From positions 307,834,834 to 307,898,833 of the forward strand of contig CM037877.1 of assembly GCA_021292165.1 (NCBI GenBank): a DNA stretch of 64,000 nt, given 5' to 3'. Below the pieces are notes generated by a model, which did not search any database, was not told the DNA's origin, and was given only the letters and a program-made list of their open reading frames with translations. Shown one piece after another: positions 53,680 through 63,831 of this stretch (the stretch's first letter is position 1; the number at the start of each line of letters is the position of its first letter). The position numbers were made by a program, and so were the translations under genes. The stretch comes from Shinisaurus crocodilurus. Lineage: Eukaryota; Chordata; Lepidosauria; Squamata; Shinisauridae.

Positions 53680-53860
53680 GTCACATGCTGAAGCTAAGCA
53701 GGTATGAGCCGGGTCAGTGCTTGGATGGGCGACTGCCTGGGCTGCCCACATCTGTTCTCCTGCATTGAGCAGGGGGTGGGACTCGATGGCCTGATAGGCC
53801 CCTTCCAACTCGACGATTCTATGATTCTATGAAATGTAATAATAAATAAATAAAATAAAA
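53680..53860 (+). mobile_element. 5S-headed SINE with CR1-like tail
   Basis: GAAGCTAAGCAGGTATGAGC and GTCAGTGCTTGGATGGGCGA lead into TGCATTGAGCAGGGGGTGGG and CCTTCCAACTCGACGATTCT, ending in ATTCTATG units. Confidence 0.82.
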
Positions 53861-54086
53861 AACCTGGGAGGGGGGGCCTCGTGCATGCAAAGCAAGGGCT
53901 CAGCCACTGAGCAAGGGGCAAGACTGCAACAGGTGGTGTTTCCATGCACACCATTTTAATTGACATTTTATGTTGTTGATTTTATCTGGTTGAAAAATAA
54001 GCAAAACTGGGAAAGGGAAGCTGGCAGAGGAAACTGCATCTTTCAAAGCTGTGTGTGTCTGCGTGTTTCAGACTGAGTCACCCCTT

Positions 54087-54213
54087 CCCCTGTCTGGTGC
54101 CCTCCAGTCAGATGTGTTGAACTACAACCGCCATCTTCCCCAGCTGCTGACGATGGGAGTTGTAGTCCAAGACATCTGGGAGTGTGTGTGTGTGCCAGCC
54201 AGGTTGTGGAAGA
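54087..54213. mobile_element. hAT-like MITE family H, diverged
   Basis: CTACAACCGCCATCTTCCCC is inverse to GATGGGAGTTGTAGTCC. The right side carries an expanded GTGTGT. Confidence 0.6.
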
Positions 54214-54827
54214 CCGGACTAGGTGATCTTTGAAGTGCCTTTCAACATGGATGACACGCCAGACATGTTGAGGAAGAATTTTTAACGTTAAAGAAGAACG
54301 TTAAAAGTAAAGACTGGCGGTGATGCAGAAATAAGGTTACATGAATAATTGTCACAAAGCAAGAGGCTTAATGAGCACGGCCTGCTCGGCTTATCAAAGG
54401 AGGTAAGAAGTGTCAGCGTGTAATTACCTTGATATGAGGGAAGGGGCTGGAGCTCGGCGGCAGCTGAGAACATGCCTGGCATATAGAAGCTGCGGATTCC
54501 ACCACCACCCCGCCCCCATCTCCAGTTAAAAGGAGCACCGGTTTCAGCGCCAGGAAAGAGCCCTGCCTGCTGAAACCCCCAAGAGCAGCTGCCAATCTTC
54601 ACAACCAACTGTTTTTGGCCAGACACGGCTAATGGCCTGGCACACTATGGGATGCCTTCACACGATGGCAATTTTCCTCTGAGTCGTTTCTGAGCCTGTC
54701 AACATCCGTCACCCAAAGCTTAGCAGTAGACAGCTTTCCTGAGGTGCCTGGGTTCCCGAGTTCAGTGCCCCGCCTCTCCAGTGAACGGGGTATCTATTAA
54801 TTAAGAAAACTTACACTCTGCCCTTCC

Positions 54828-54828
<1 letters not shown>
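54214..54828. other. Repeat-free interval
   Basis: No transposon is recognised. It contains the 10-bp inverted repeat TTTTAACGTT/AACGTTAAAA at 54280-54306 (see findings). Confidence 0.35.

Positions 54829-54871
<43 letters not shown>
54829..54871. repeat. (TTA)n microsatellite
   Basis: About 14 ATT units directly upstream of a SINE. Confidence 0.95.
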
Positions 54872-54873
<2 letters not shown>

Positions 54874-54876
54874 TTT

Positions 54877-55090
54877 TTTGGACTGGGACTTGGGAGATCT
54901 GGGTTCTAGTCCCCGCTCAGCCATGAAACTCACTGGGTGACTTTGGGCCAGTCACTGACTCTCAGCGTAACCTACCTCACAGGGTTGTTGTGAGGATCAA
55001 ATGGAGAGGAGGAGGAGGATTATGTAAGCCGCCTTGGGTTCCTTGCAGGAAAAAAGGCGGGGTATAAATATAATAAATAAATAAATAAAC
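54877..55090 (+). mobile_element. Sauria SINE, head truncated
   Basis: Starts at GGACTGGGACTTGGGAGATC. Body and tail are complete, ending in (AATA)n. Confidence 0.92.
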
Positions 55091-55805
55091 CGCCCAACAG
55101 CCGAAGCTCTCTACCAATGCATTTGTATCGCTCAGGGTGGCTTATGCAACCGTGCAATCCTCTAGTTGTCGACTCAGAAACAAGCCCTATTACATTCAAT
55201 GGGACTTACTTTCAGGTAAGTGTATATAGGATGGCATCCTTAAAACAAACAAACAAACAAACAAAAAGTCCTGGAAAAGAAATTCAGCAGCAGCATAAAA
55301 AGACTCAGCAGGTGAAAACATTCTAAAATGAGCATCTATGAGCAAAAAGCCCTATACATATGCACATGTATCTCTATCTCTATCTAGCAATCTATCATCT
55401 GCCTGGCAAGATGAATGGTTGCTGGAACAAGAAAGCTTTCACTGGTCAGTGAGAGAGGAGTCAAAATGGAATTTCACAGGGTTAGGCAAGGATGGTAATC
55501 TCTGGCCCATGGCTCCCCCCCCCCCCGCGCAAGGGAAATCGCTTACCTCCCAGCTGAACATCTCCCATCAGAGATAAGAACATCTCCCTGCTCCCACGAC
55601 CTGGTGCTGTGCTGGGGCCAAGGGAGGCTTTTTAAAAGCCTAACTGCAGCACAGGTGGGGGGGGGCGTTTGGGAGCGGGAGGGTATGTTGTGCGTGAGTG
55701 GATATGGGCGTGGACAATTATGCCAAGGGGCCACATGCCAACGGTGGGGTAGCCCTTGTGTGGCATTCCACAATAATCTGTCTGTCAGGGAGCAGCGCTA
55801 GGAAA
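55091..55805. other. Unassigned sequence
   Basis: (CAAA)n near 55246-55265; C run at 55515-55526. No gene recognised. Confidence 0.35.
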
Positions 55806-55960
55806 GAGTGCTGAATAGCTGATAGTCAGAGTAGACCGTTTTGGGGGACCAATGGTCTGACTCAATATAGGGCAGCATTATACATGTGTTCATATGAGAT
55901 ACTGCCACTGACCCATCTAGCCCAGGATTGCCTATGCCGGTTTTCACCAGCTTCCCAAGT
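55806..55960. mobile_element. Fragments of tRNA-like SINE 3' ends
   Basis: GACCAATGGTCTGACTCAAT (plus) and CTGACCCATCTAGCCCAGGA (minus) lie head to head. Confidence 0.5.
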
Positions 55961-56114
55961 GGAGCCAAAGAAGTTTCTTTTAGTCTGGGTTTCTACTAGT
56001 GCATAAAAGGACTAGCATGTTCACTATGTTTAGTAGTAGTCATGGTTTCATTCCATTAGACGCCTGGGCTGATCTGCTCTGTTGTTTCATACTTCTGGCT
56101 GCTTAGCCAGGAGA

Positions 56115-56262
56115 ATAACTGTTTATGAGCAGGGTCAGGCCTGGTTATTACTTGGATGGGAGACCCCTCCTCTAGTTTCCTGCATTGAGCAGGGGGTTGG
56201 CCTCGATAGCCTTGTAGGCTCCTTCCAACTCTATGATCTATGAAATCTATGAAATCTATGAC
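56115..56262 (+). mobile_element. 5S-headed SINE with CR1-like tail
   Basis: GAGCAGGGTCAGGCCTGGTT, then ACTTGGATGGGAGACCCC, continues into TTGAGCAGGGGGTTGGCCTC and CTCCTTCCAACTCTATGATC. Confidence 0.82.
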
Positions 56263-56689
56263 TCAGTAAAGTTTGCCAAGCCCTTCATTCCTTGGATTCA
56301 GTCTGCTGTATTCACCCACTTCTGCTAACAAGAAGAAGCAGGCAGAACAATAACCAGTGGCTTGGAGCTAAATGTAGAGAATAAGCACTTTGAGCCTGAG
56401 GAAGGGACTTGTTTTTTCCCCTTGTGTTGTTCTGTACACTGATGTCATTATATAAATACAACAACAGCAACAGCAACATAGCAGTAAGATAATAATGATA
56501 ATCACAATAATTTCCTAGGAAGTTTTTCTGTAACATGCATGTGTAGCAGAATCTTGGAGGAACTTCCCCCCCCCCCCCAGCACCATCACTGGAGGGAGGA
56601 GGAAGAGGAGGCTGAGCATGTGTGGGCAGGTATTAGGAACACTGACTGGTATAACCTTTCCAGGGCCTCAGACAAGAGTTCTTCCTGAC
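56263..56689. other. Unassigned sequence
   Basis: C run at 56567-56579. No gene recognised. Confidence 0.3.
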
Positions 56690-56760
56690 CCGACTTGAAG
56701 ATGCAAAGGACTGAACCTGGCTGGGACCTTCTGCATGCAAAGCAGGTGCTCTACTATAGG
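56690..56760 (-). mobile_element. tRNA-like SINE head fragment
   Basis: GGGACCTTCTGCATGCAAAG then CAGGTGCTCTAC is the minus-strand anticodon arm and A-box side. Confidence 0.55.
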
Positions 56761-56782
56761 GATGAGGAATCTGTCATAGGGG

Positions 56783-56939
56783 CAGGGCCGGTGCTACCAT
56801 TAGGCCAACTAGGCAGCTGCCTAGGGCACAGGGCTAAAGGGGGTGCCAGAAATAGGGAGGGAGGGCTCAAGTGGGAAGGGGGGGGGGCGCTCAAGATCTG
56901 ATCTTGCCTAGGGCACCAAACTGCCTTGCACCGGCCCTG
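56783..56939. mobile_element. hAT element family R, copy 2
   Basis: CAGGGCCGGTGCTACCATTA...TGCACCGGCCCTG with TSD CATAGGGG/GATAGGGG (7 of 8). Confidence 0.9.
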
Positions 56940-57061
56940 GATAGGGGTGTGTGTGAAACTCCGCAGATTTTCATGATTCAGCCTCCCCCCCGCCCCCCCG
57001 GGTTCTGGTTCACCAGCTCTGCACTGGCGCTGACTCACTATGATGCGAGTCAAGCCAGCTC

Positions 57062-57385
57062 GCACACTTCCATCTCTTAGACGGGCCACGATTTGCACAT
57101 TAAAAAAACAAACAAAAAACACACGCTAAGGAAATTTGTGTAAAATCCCATGTGTTTTTTTGGGTGCCGATTTGCACAGATTGGCCGATTTTATGCAAAT
57201 TGTGCTAGATCCACATGCTTTTTCGGGTGCCAATTCGTGTAAAATACGGTGATCTGCACAAATTGCATTAATTCGTGCAAATCGCATAAATTCACACGAA
57301 TTGCACGATTTGTGCAAATTCCCTAAGCGTTTTTTTAAAAAAAATAAATGCATAAACCATGGCCCGTCTTTGAGATGGAGGTCTG
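57062..57385. mobile_element. Foldback element with dense GCAAATT motifs
   Basis: Outer arms CCATCTCTTAGACGGGCC and GGCCCGTCTTTGAGATGG are inverse. The interior consists of many AATTCGTGCAAAT/ATTTGCACGAATT variants. No TSD identified. Confidence 0.7.
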
Positions 57386-57721
57386 CAGAACCACTCCCAC
57401 CCTGACTTGGCCCACTTCCAATCCTTGGATCAGAAAGTCCACCGAGCACAAATGGGCTGGACATCCCAGCATCAGCACATCGCTGTTTTACCACTGAGCT
57501 ACAAGCTGACCAGAGTTGGGGAATTAGCATGTTCGACACCCGGTTCCTTTCTGCTGGTACTGTGGGTGACTGTCTGTGGCTATTTCAAGACTCAAGCCAT
57601 GAGTCAGGATGGGTGGATGACAGGCAGCAACTTGTGTCGTACACCAAGGAGACCAGCCAGGGACTCCTGAACACCTGTAAGTCAGAGCAAGTCATGTGAA
57701 ATGACCAACCCCCTTATGAGA
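57386..57721. other. Unassigned sequence
   Basis: No feature recognised. Confidence 0.3.
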
Positions 57722-57885
57722 TTTTCCAGGTCATCATAGACTCACAGAATCCTGGAATAGTAGAGCTGGAAGGGGCCTATAAGGCCATCGAGTCCAACCC
57801 CCTGCTCAACGCAGGAACCCAAGTCAAAGCATCCCCAACAGATGGCGGTCCAGCTGCACCTCGAATGCCTCGGTCAGACCTGCTA
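57722..57885 (-). mobile_element. CR1 LINE 3' end
   Basis: GAATCCTGGAATAGTAGAGC followed by GGAAGGGGCCTATAAGGCCA and AGTCCAACCCCCTGCTCAAC, the minus-strand CR1 terminus. Confidence 0.8.
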
Positions 57886-58129
57886 TCTTTGGTCTGAGAA
57901 ACAAAGAGATTCTCCTTGTGGCTGCTTCCTCCCACACAATAATCACTTGACCCCTGACCCCTGGTGTGGGAATTGGGATCCCACCTCTAGACAGTAAGGA
58001 ACCTAATGTTCCAGAGCGCTACAGCCTATGGACTATTCAGTCCCAGCTCACTGGGAAGTTCAGCACCCAAAATGGCCGCCATGCTGATGTCACACTATAG
58101 CAGCCATTTTGGGCATGGTGGATATAGAG

Positions 58130-58262
58130 TCGGGGTGAGCAACTTGCGGCCTATAACTCCCATCAGCCCTAGCCAACACAGCCAATGATGAGGGATGATG
58201 GGAGTTGTAGGCCATGTAGGGATGATGGGAGTCAGAGAGACAGAGGTTGTCCACCCTTGGCA
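58130..58262. mobile_element. hAT-like MITE family H, degraded
   Basis: CCTATAACTCCCATCAGCCC is inverse to GATGATGGGAGTTGTAGG. A second GGGATGATGGGAGT follows. Confidence 0.5.
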
Positions 58263-59204
58263 TGGAGGGGAAAAACATATGTGGAGCTCCAGAGGTATGA
58301 GCTCTGTAAAGAACTGGGTTTGGGGATAAGCCTATATTCGTCATCCATCCCTCTTCTTACACTGAGGCACAGGAGCTCTTGCAAAAGAGCCTACGTGCCA
58401 TCCAGCACGAAACAGCTGGCCTGGTCGAGCCCCCATGGCAGCCGCACAGGCCCCGTTGCTCAGAGAGGCTGCCACAAAGCAATCTGGGCCCTCTTCGTGC
58501 TGAAGCCTGACAGATGAATGGGGGCGGCCCAGTATTAATTAAACATCTGGAGACACTGGCAAGCCGCCTGCTTAATTATGCCTGGTGCTTTCAGTCCCGC
58601 TCACCCTCTTCCTCGTCCCACGGTCTCTGTGTGGAGACTCATTTCCATTTTCAAAGCCGGCTGAGGTCTCCGTTTCCCAGGCTCCTTGTACAGCGCAAGG
58701 GGAGAGAAGCGAAACCAAAGCAGCACGTAGGGAGAATAATGCAGCTTCTTGGTTGTTGCTGGGAAGACCAGCTGTTCCTAGATGATGCTATTCAGCCAAC
58801 CTATGGATCCCTTCCCCTCCCTGCGCCTACGTTTCGGTTCCTCTGACCTTTTTTTTTTTTTGGTGTGTGTTTAAGAATTTCATAAAGAGCAGAGCCTGCT
58901 CTGAATGTTCAGCCACTGTGACTTTGGGGTGAATGTAGTGCATGAGGGAGGAGCAAAATGGTTCCCCCCTTTTATGTGACTGCTTAGTGGTTTCTGTTCC
59001 TGCTTGCTGCCTTTGCTTCCTCCCTCCACTGCAGCTTCAATGCCATACCCCCCCCTCCCCAACCCCTGGGTCTTTGTTTTCCTGCGAATAGTCACAAGTG
59101 TGATCTCAGCCAGTTGGGGATTACTAAATGGGAATTATATATTGAACAGATGGAAAGCTTTTTAATCTCAGTAGGCTGAAAGCAAAAAGAAAGGTAATTA
59201 CAAC
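58263..59204. other. Repeat-poor interval
   Basis: No transposon recognised. T run near 58850-58861. See findings for 58500-58760. Confidence 0.35.
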
Positions 59205-60262
59205 CTCCGTTGTGGAACTTCAGTATGCTGATGATAATATGGTCTCCGCACATTCAGAGGATGATCTCCAAACTATCCTAAATGCTTTTGCAGAAGCATA
59301 CGAAAAACTTGGTCTCTCACTTAACATCAAAAAAACCAAAGTGCTTCATCAGCAAGTGCAAGCCAATCCTTTGGTGATGCCATCTATCCAGCTTGGCGGG
59401 ACAATACTGGAAAATGTCGATCATTTTCTCTATCTTGGCAGCTATCTTTCTGTTACAGCTAACATTGACACTGAAATCCAGCATTGTTTGAGCTCCGCAA
59501 GTGCCACGTTTTCTCGAATGAAACATAGAGTGTTCGAGGATTGGGATATCTGTAAGGAGACTAAAACGCTGGTTTATAAAGCCATTGTATTATCAACTTT
59601 ATTGCATGCCTGCGAAACATGGACTATCTATAAATGTCACTTCCACCTCCTTGAAATATTTCATCGACGTTGCCTCCGGAAAATCCTGTGAATTACTTGG
59701 GAGGATAGGTGAACAAATGTCAGTGTACTGGAAGAAGCAAAGACTACTAGCGTTGAAAAAATGATCCCTCAACGCCAACTTCAGTGGACCAGTCATGTTG
59801 TTCGAATGTCTGACTGCCGTCTCCCAAAGCAGTTACTTTATTCCCAACTCAAGGATGGAAAGCGGAATATCGGTGGTCAGTATAAGAGGTTTAAAGATGT
59901 TCTTAAGGCTAATCTAAAAAAATGCAATATAAGCATCGAAAACTGGGAAGCTCTGGCCCATGAACGATCTAAATGGAGGTTGGCCTTTCACAAAGGTTCC
60001 ATGGACTTTGAAGAAGCCCGAGTGCAAGGTGAAAGGGAGAAACGTGCTAAGCGAAAAGCACATCAAATGAATCCTTTACAGGACCATCTTCCATCTGGTA
60101 ACCTGTGTCCTCACTGTGGGAAGCTGTGTGGATCTAGAATTGGCCTCCATAGTCACTTACGGACCCATCGCTAGAGTCTACACAATTTTCTTTAGAATTT
60201 CCTCCTTAAAAATTTTTTCCTTTTGTAAAGTTTTTATTCTGGAAGACAATCTTACTTGGTCA
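59205..60262 (+). mobile_element. Non-LTR retrotransposon 3' portion, copy 3 (longest)
   Basis: Extends about 190 bp further 5' than the other two copies and includes the RT catalytic box. Its 3' end is interrupted by a SINE; the residual ATCGCCT continues after 60503. Confidence 0.87.
59212..60174 (+). pseudogene. LINE ORF2 fragment with YADD box, stop-interrupted
   Basis: ELQYADDNMVSAHSEDDLQT contains the RT box YADD, followed by LGLSLNIKKTKVLHQ and the post-RT region. A CGA-to-TGA change ends the frame at 59691, where the other two copies read through (LRKILRITWEDRR). A second in-frame stop follows shortly after. The frame resumes from 59761 (WTSHVVRMSDCRLPKQLL) to the C2H2-like finger and stop at 60174. 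Confidence 0.82.
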
Positions 60263-60263
60263 C

Positions 60264-60505
60264 GTGTGGCGTAGTGGTGAGAGTGTTGGGCTGGGACTCG
60301 GGAGATCCGGGTTCTAGTCCCCGCTCAGCCATGAAACTCACTGGGTGACTTTGGGTCAGTCACTGACTCTCAGCCTAACCTACCTCACAGGGTTATTGTG
60401 AGGATAAAGTGGAGAGGAGCGGGAGGATTATGTAAGCCGCCTTGGGTTTCTTGAAGGAAAAAAGGCGGGGTATAAATATAATAAATAAAAATAAAATAAA
60501 TAAAT
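60264..60505 (+). mobile_element. Sauria SINE inserted in LINE 3' end
   Basis: GTGTGGCGTAGTGGTGAGAG head, complete body and (AATAA)n tail. The LINE 3' sequence CACG/ATCGCCT is split by it. Confidence 0.93.
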
Positions 60506-60654
60506 CGCCTACTACTAAGTGAACATGGTGACATTACAATGCTACATAGCCAATCAGATCTGGCTAATGATGGCATCATTGAGGGCAAAGAAAGCCAATT
60601 GAGAGTGAGGACAATGCTTCTTGGACATTGCTCACATTCTGAATGGGCAAAAGT

Positions 60655-61122
60655 TTTTGGCCCTCTTATGTATGTATGTATGTATGTGTACTATTTATAT
60701 ACCAATAGATAGTTTAAAAAAATCTCTAAGCAGTTTCTAAATGAATATTAAAATCACAATTAAAATCACATTTAAAATATAATTTTAGAAATGATATAAT
60801 TACAATAATAATAATACATAATAAACAGCAGTGCAGGAGCAGTAAAAATGGGAGCGTGTGGTTAATTTAATTACGGGCCACGGAAAGCCTGGGTGAACAG
60901 GTGCGTTTTCAGGAAGTGTTTAAAAGATGCCAAATTTTCTGCCTCTCGAACCGCACGGGGGAGTTTCGTCCACAGGGTGGGTGCCACTACTGAGAAAGCC
61001 TGCCTTCGAGGTATCGCGTAGTGACATTCTGATCATTTCGGAATGATCAGCAAGGCCTCCTCTGATGGTCTCAATGGTCAGTTGGGCATGTATGAGGGAA
61101 GGAGGTTGCTAGGTATCGTCTT
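60655..61122 (-). mobile_element. L2-type LINE 3' end
   Basis: Minus-strand UTR (CTATTTATATACCAATAG side) followed by degraded coding sequence (GGGGAGTTTCGTCCACAGGG; CACTACTGAGAAAGCCTGCC). (GTAT)n at 60667-60689. Confidence 0.65.
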
Positions 61123-61128
61123 CCAGAC

Positions 61129-61263
61129 CAGTGTTCTCCAACCTTGGGTCCCCAGATGTTTTTGGCCTACAACTCCCAGCATGCCCCAGCCAGCTACGCT
61201 GGCTGGGGCATGCTGGGAGTTGTAGGCCAAAAACATCTGGGGACCCAAGGTTGGAGAACACTG
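61129..61263. mobile_element. Foldback hAT MITE family F, copy 12
   Basis: 135 bp, centre TAC, exact 8-bp TSD TTCCAGAC (61121-61128, 61264-61271). It is inserted next to the L2 remnant. Confidence 0.94.
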
Positions 61264-61271
61264 TTCCAGAC

Positions 61272-61730
61272 AACTCCCCCTACAAATCCCTTTTCCACAT
61301 CTGTCATTTTCTGTCCCTTATCCTCCCTCGCTGCAAACCTTGATGGACAAGCTACCCCGTCCATTGCTTGAGCCAGCAATTTTTCTGTCGGGTTCCAAAG
61401 GCAAAAGGGGCGGGACCAAAGTACAAAACAAATTACCCCAAATGCCAGCCTATTTTATCTTAAAGCTCTTACTGCCAATAATGAAGCCGTAGAAAAAAAG
61501 GCATTTCAATCTTTTAAAACGGGGGGATGACGACTGCACAACATCTGCAAAGCCACCTAACGATCGCTTGCTGCGGGAAAGGGATGGCGCAAGGGGAAGG
61601 GATGTGGCCCCTTGGGGGCGCCACGGGACTGGGGGCGCCACGTGGGCTGGATTTAGCCCCTGGGCTTGGGGTTCTGCACCCCTGTTCTGGGGGCACCAGT
61701 GTAGTTCTATGCAGTTTGAGAGGATATACC
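61272..61730. other. Unassigned sequence, possible dispersed repeat
   Basis: 61455-61518 (TTAAAGCTCTTACTGCCAAT...GGCATTTCAATC) is similar to 31015-31075, suggesting a shared unclassified repeat. Confidence 0.35.
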
Positions 61731-61736
61731 CAGGGT

Positions 61737-61846
61737 CAGCACCGGTGCAAGGCAGTTTGGTGCCCTAGGCAAGATCAGATATTTAGCGCGCCCCCTTCCC
61801 ACTTGAGCCCTCCCTCCCTCCAGCCCTATGCCCATTATGCATGATC

Positions 61847-61889
<43 letters not shown>

Positions 61890-62341
61890 CCTCTCCAGTC
61901 CTAAACATGTTGTTTCCTGCTCCATCGAGATCAAGGGTGTTTACTTCCGTGTAAGTTCTTTCCACAGGCTTCATTCAGCGGCCCCCGTCGGCTGCCTCTG
62001 CCGCCGCCACTCCTCCTCTCGCCTGCGTTTCTTTGCTGCCGTCCCCCGGTCGCTTCTCTTCCAGCTCTTTGCCAGCTTCGCAGCCTGCCGCCTATCTCCA
62101 CGCTGCCTGCACGCTCACATCAAACTTTGTTTCCCGCCCAGCCGCCTCTCTTTTCTCCTCTCCTACCACGTCACGGGGTGTGTGTGTGTGTGTGACATTA
62201 TTAACTGCCTTCTCTTTCTCCTTTGTTTGCTTCAAAAGTGGGCTCAATTTCCAACTCTTTAGTGCTGTATTTTCTTTTCAAGGCATTTAGCCCGGCGCCC
62301 TAGGCAGCCGCCTAGTTGGCCTAATGGTAGCACCGGCCCTG
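61737..62341. mobile_element. hAT element family R, long copy with filled interior
   Basis: Ends AGCACCGGTGCAAGGCAGTT and ATGGTAGCACCGGCCCTG match family R. The 605-bp interior holds (CA)n at 61852-61887, a GC-rich pyrimidine-biased block (about 61975-62170) and (GT)n near 62180-62193. No TSD was found and the left tip is altered. Confidence 0.75.
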
Positions 62342-63194
62342 CTCATAGGGGACTGTGGGGCACGTCTGTCTCTTGGACTGTTCTCGCCGCAGCCCCCTGG
62401 GGGAGATGCGGGAGGCTTATCTGGGGCTGCACGGACGTAAGTGTCCCCATCCAGACGCTGATCAGGCTGGCCGCTGCTTAACTTTCACAATATCCCCATC
62501 TCATCTGCTTCAGAATCAACTCTATATTCTTTTTCTGTGAAAAGCACGATACTTTACATTTGCCCCTGCCAGATTTCACTTTCCAGCTCTCTCCAGTTGA
62601 TTGAGAGCAGCAGACTGTATTTTTATGCCGGCTTTCAAACCCAGCCTGGCCAAAGGGTGTGAATTCTTCCCCTAACAATAATGAGGACGAACAGGTCCAG
62701 GCCTTTGTCTCTGACAGTAATTCAGGGGGCAGGGGAACTGTTGGGGCGGCAGTGGCATGATGGATCTGTCACCTGGCTGTTCCGCTGCTCCTTGCGTTTA
62801 AATTATGCCAGTAAGATATGGGAAACAATTAGGTTGCAATTAATACACGGGAGGTACGTCGAGATAATTAGCCATGAGTTTAACGGGATGGATGTGACGA
62901 CCACATTCCCCGCTAATTGATGTTTAGTTAATTTGCCGGTGGCTGTCTTGTTAAGCGGTTATGAATGGTGTAAGAGACACCCATTGCAACTTGGAACGTG
63001 CCAAAGGGGCTGCGATTACATGCGCCGGGCCTCGCAGTCGTTGGGTTTATTGCTGTGTGTGGCAACTGTGCAGCTGCTGTCTCCCATTTTTGTTACGATG
63101 CGGAATCTCTCCTTTTATATGTTCACTTTATTGATTGCATTCCTATCCCACCCTTCCACCAGAGCAGTAAATATGGAGGGGGGGTACTGCTAGT
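62342..63194. other. Repeat-free interval, candidate conserved non-coding DNA
   Basis: No mobile element is recognised. 62800-62960 contains several homeodomain-type TAATTA/CAATTA cores. See findings. Confidence 0.4.
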
Positions 63195-63290
63195 CCTTTT
63201 TACCTTCACAACAACCCTGTAAAGTGGGCTAGACTGGGGAACGGAGTTGCTCAAGGTTACCTAGTCAGCTTCACGGCTGAATAGGAATTT
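63195..63290 (-). mobile_element. Old SINE fragment (MIR/Sauria-like)
   Basis: CTTCACAACAACCCTGTAAA then CTCAAGGTTACCTAGTCAGC matches the minus-strand core of such SINEs. Confidence 0.5.
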
Positions 63291-63291
63291 A

Positions 63292-63445
63292 TTTCATAGA
63301 TTCATCAATCATAGAGTTGGAAGGGGCCTAACAAGGCCATCGAGTCCAACCCCCTGCTCAATGCAGGAAACTAGAGGAGGGGTCTTCCATCCAAGTAATG
63401 ACCAGGCCTGACCCTGCTTAGCTTTCCACGCTCAGACAGGATTTT
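63292..63445 (-). mobile_element. 5S-headed SINE with CR1-like tail
   Basis: ATCATAGAGTTGGAAGGGGC and ATCGAGTCCAACCCCCTGCT (CR1 tail), then CCATCCAAGTAATGACCAGG and CCTGACCCTGCTTAGCTTT (5S C and A boxes, minus strand). Confidence 0.84.
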
Positions 63446-63569
63446 ACACCACTGGCCAAAGAGACCCTCGAGGTGGGTAATTTCTAAGATAAAAAATGTA
63501 TAGAATTCTGTTAAACAAAGAAAAGGTTAACACCTCATGCATAATATTATCACACACGTGCCGCAGCAA

Positions 63570-63722
63570 TGTTAGTCTGTCCTCCAAATGCCTTCTTGAA
63601 CAGAAGGGTTTTAGCCAACTTCCTAGACAAACCCAGGAAGTTGACCAGAAGAGCCCCTCTAGGCAGAGAATCCATAGAGAAGGCAGGCACCACCCCAGAA
63701 AAGGCCACGCTCCTCACTGTTC
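63570..63722 (-). mobile_element. L2-type LINE fragment
   Basis: GGTTTTAGCCAACTTCCTAG then CCCAGAAAAGGCCACGCTCC parallels the minus-strand L2 at 41702-42127. Confidence 0.45.
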
Positions 63723-63730
63723 CTGTAAAG

Positions 63731-63831
63731 CAGTGTTCTCCAACCTTGGGTCCCCAGATGTTTTTGGCCTACAACTCCCAGCATGCCCCAGAGGAGTTGT
63801 AGTCCTGGGGACCCAAGGTTGGAGAACACTG
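63731..63831. mobile_element. Foldback hAT MITE family F, copy 13 (centre deleted)
   Basis: 101 bp. The left arm is nearly complete, the right arm has lost a central part, and both tips are intact. The flanking 8-mers do not match. Confidence 0.86.

Noticed and set aside
53545..53860. Functional 5S rRNA genes
   Set aside because: Only the internal promoter region is 5S-like; it is fused to SINE tails and lacks the 5S ends and terminator.
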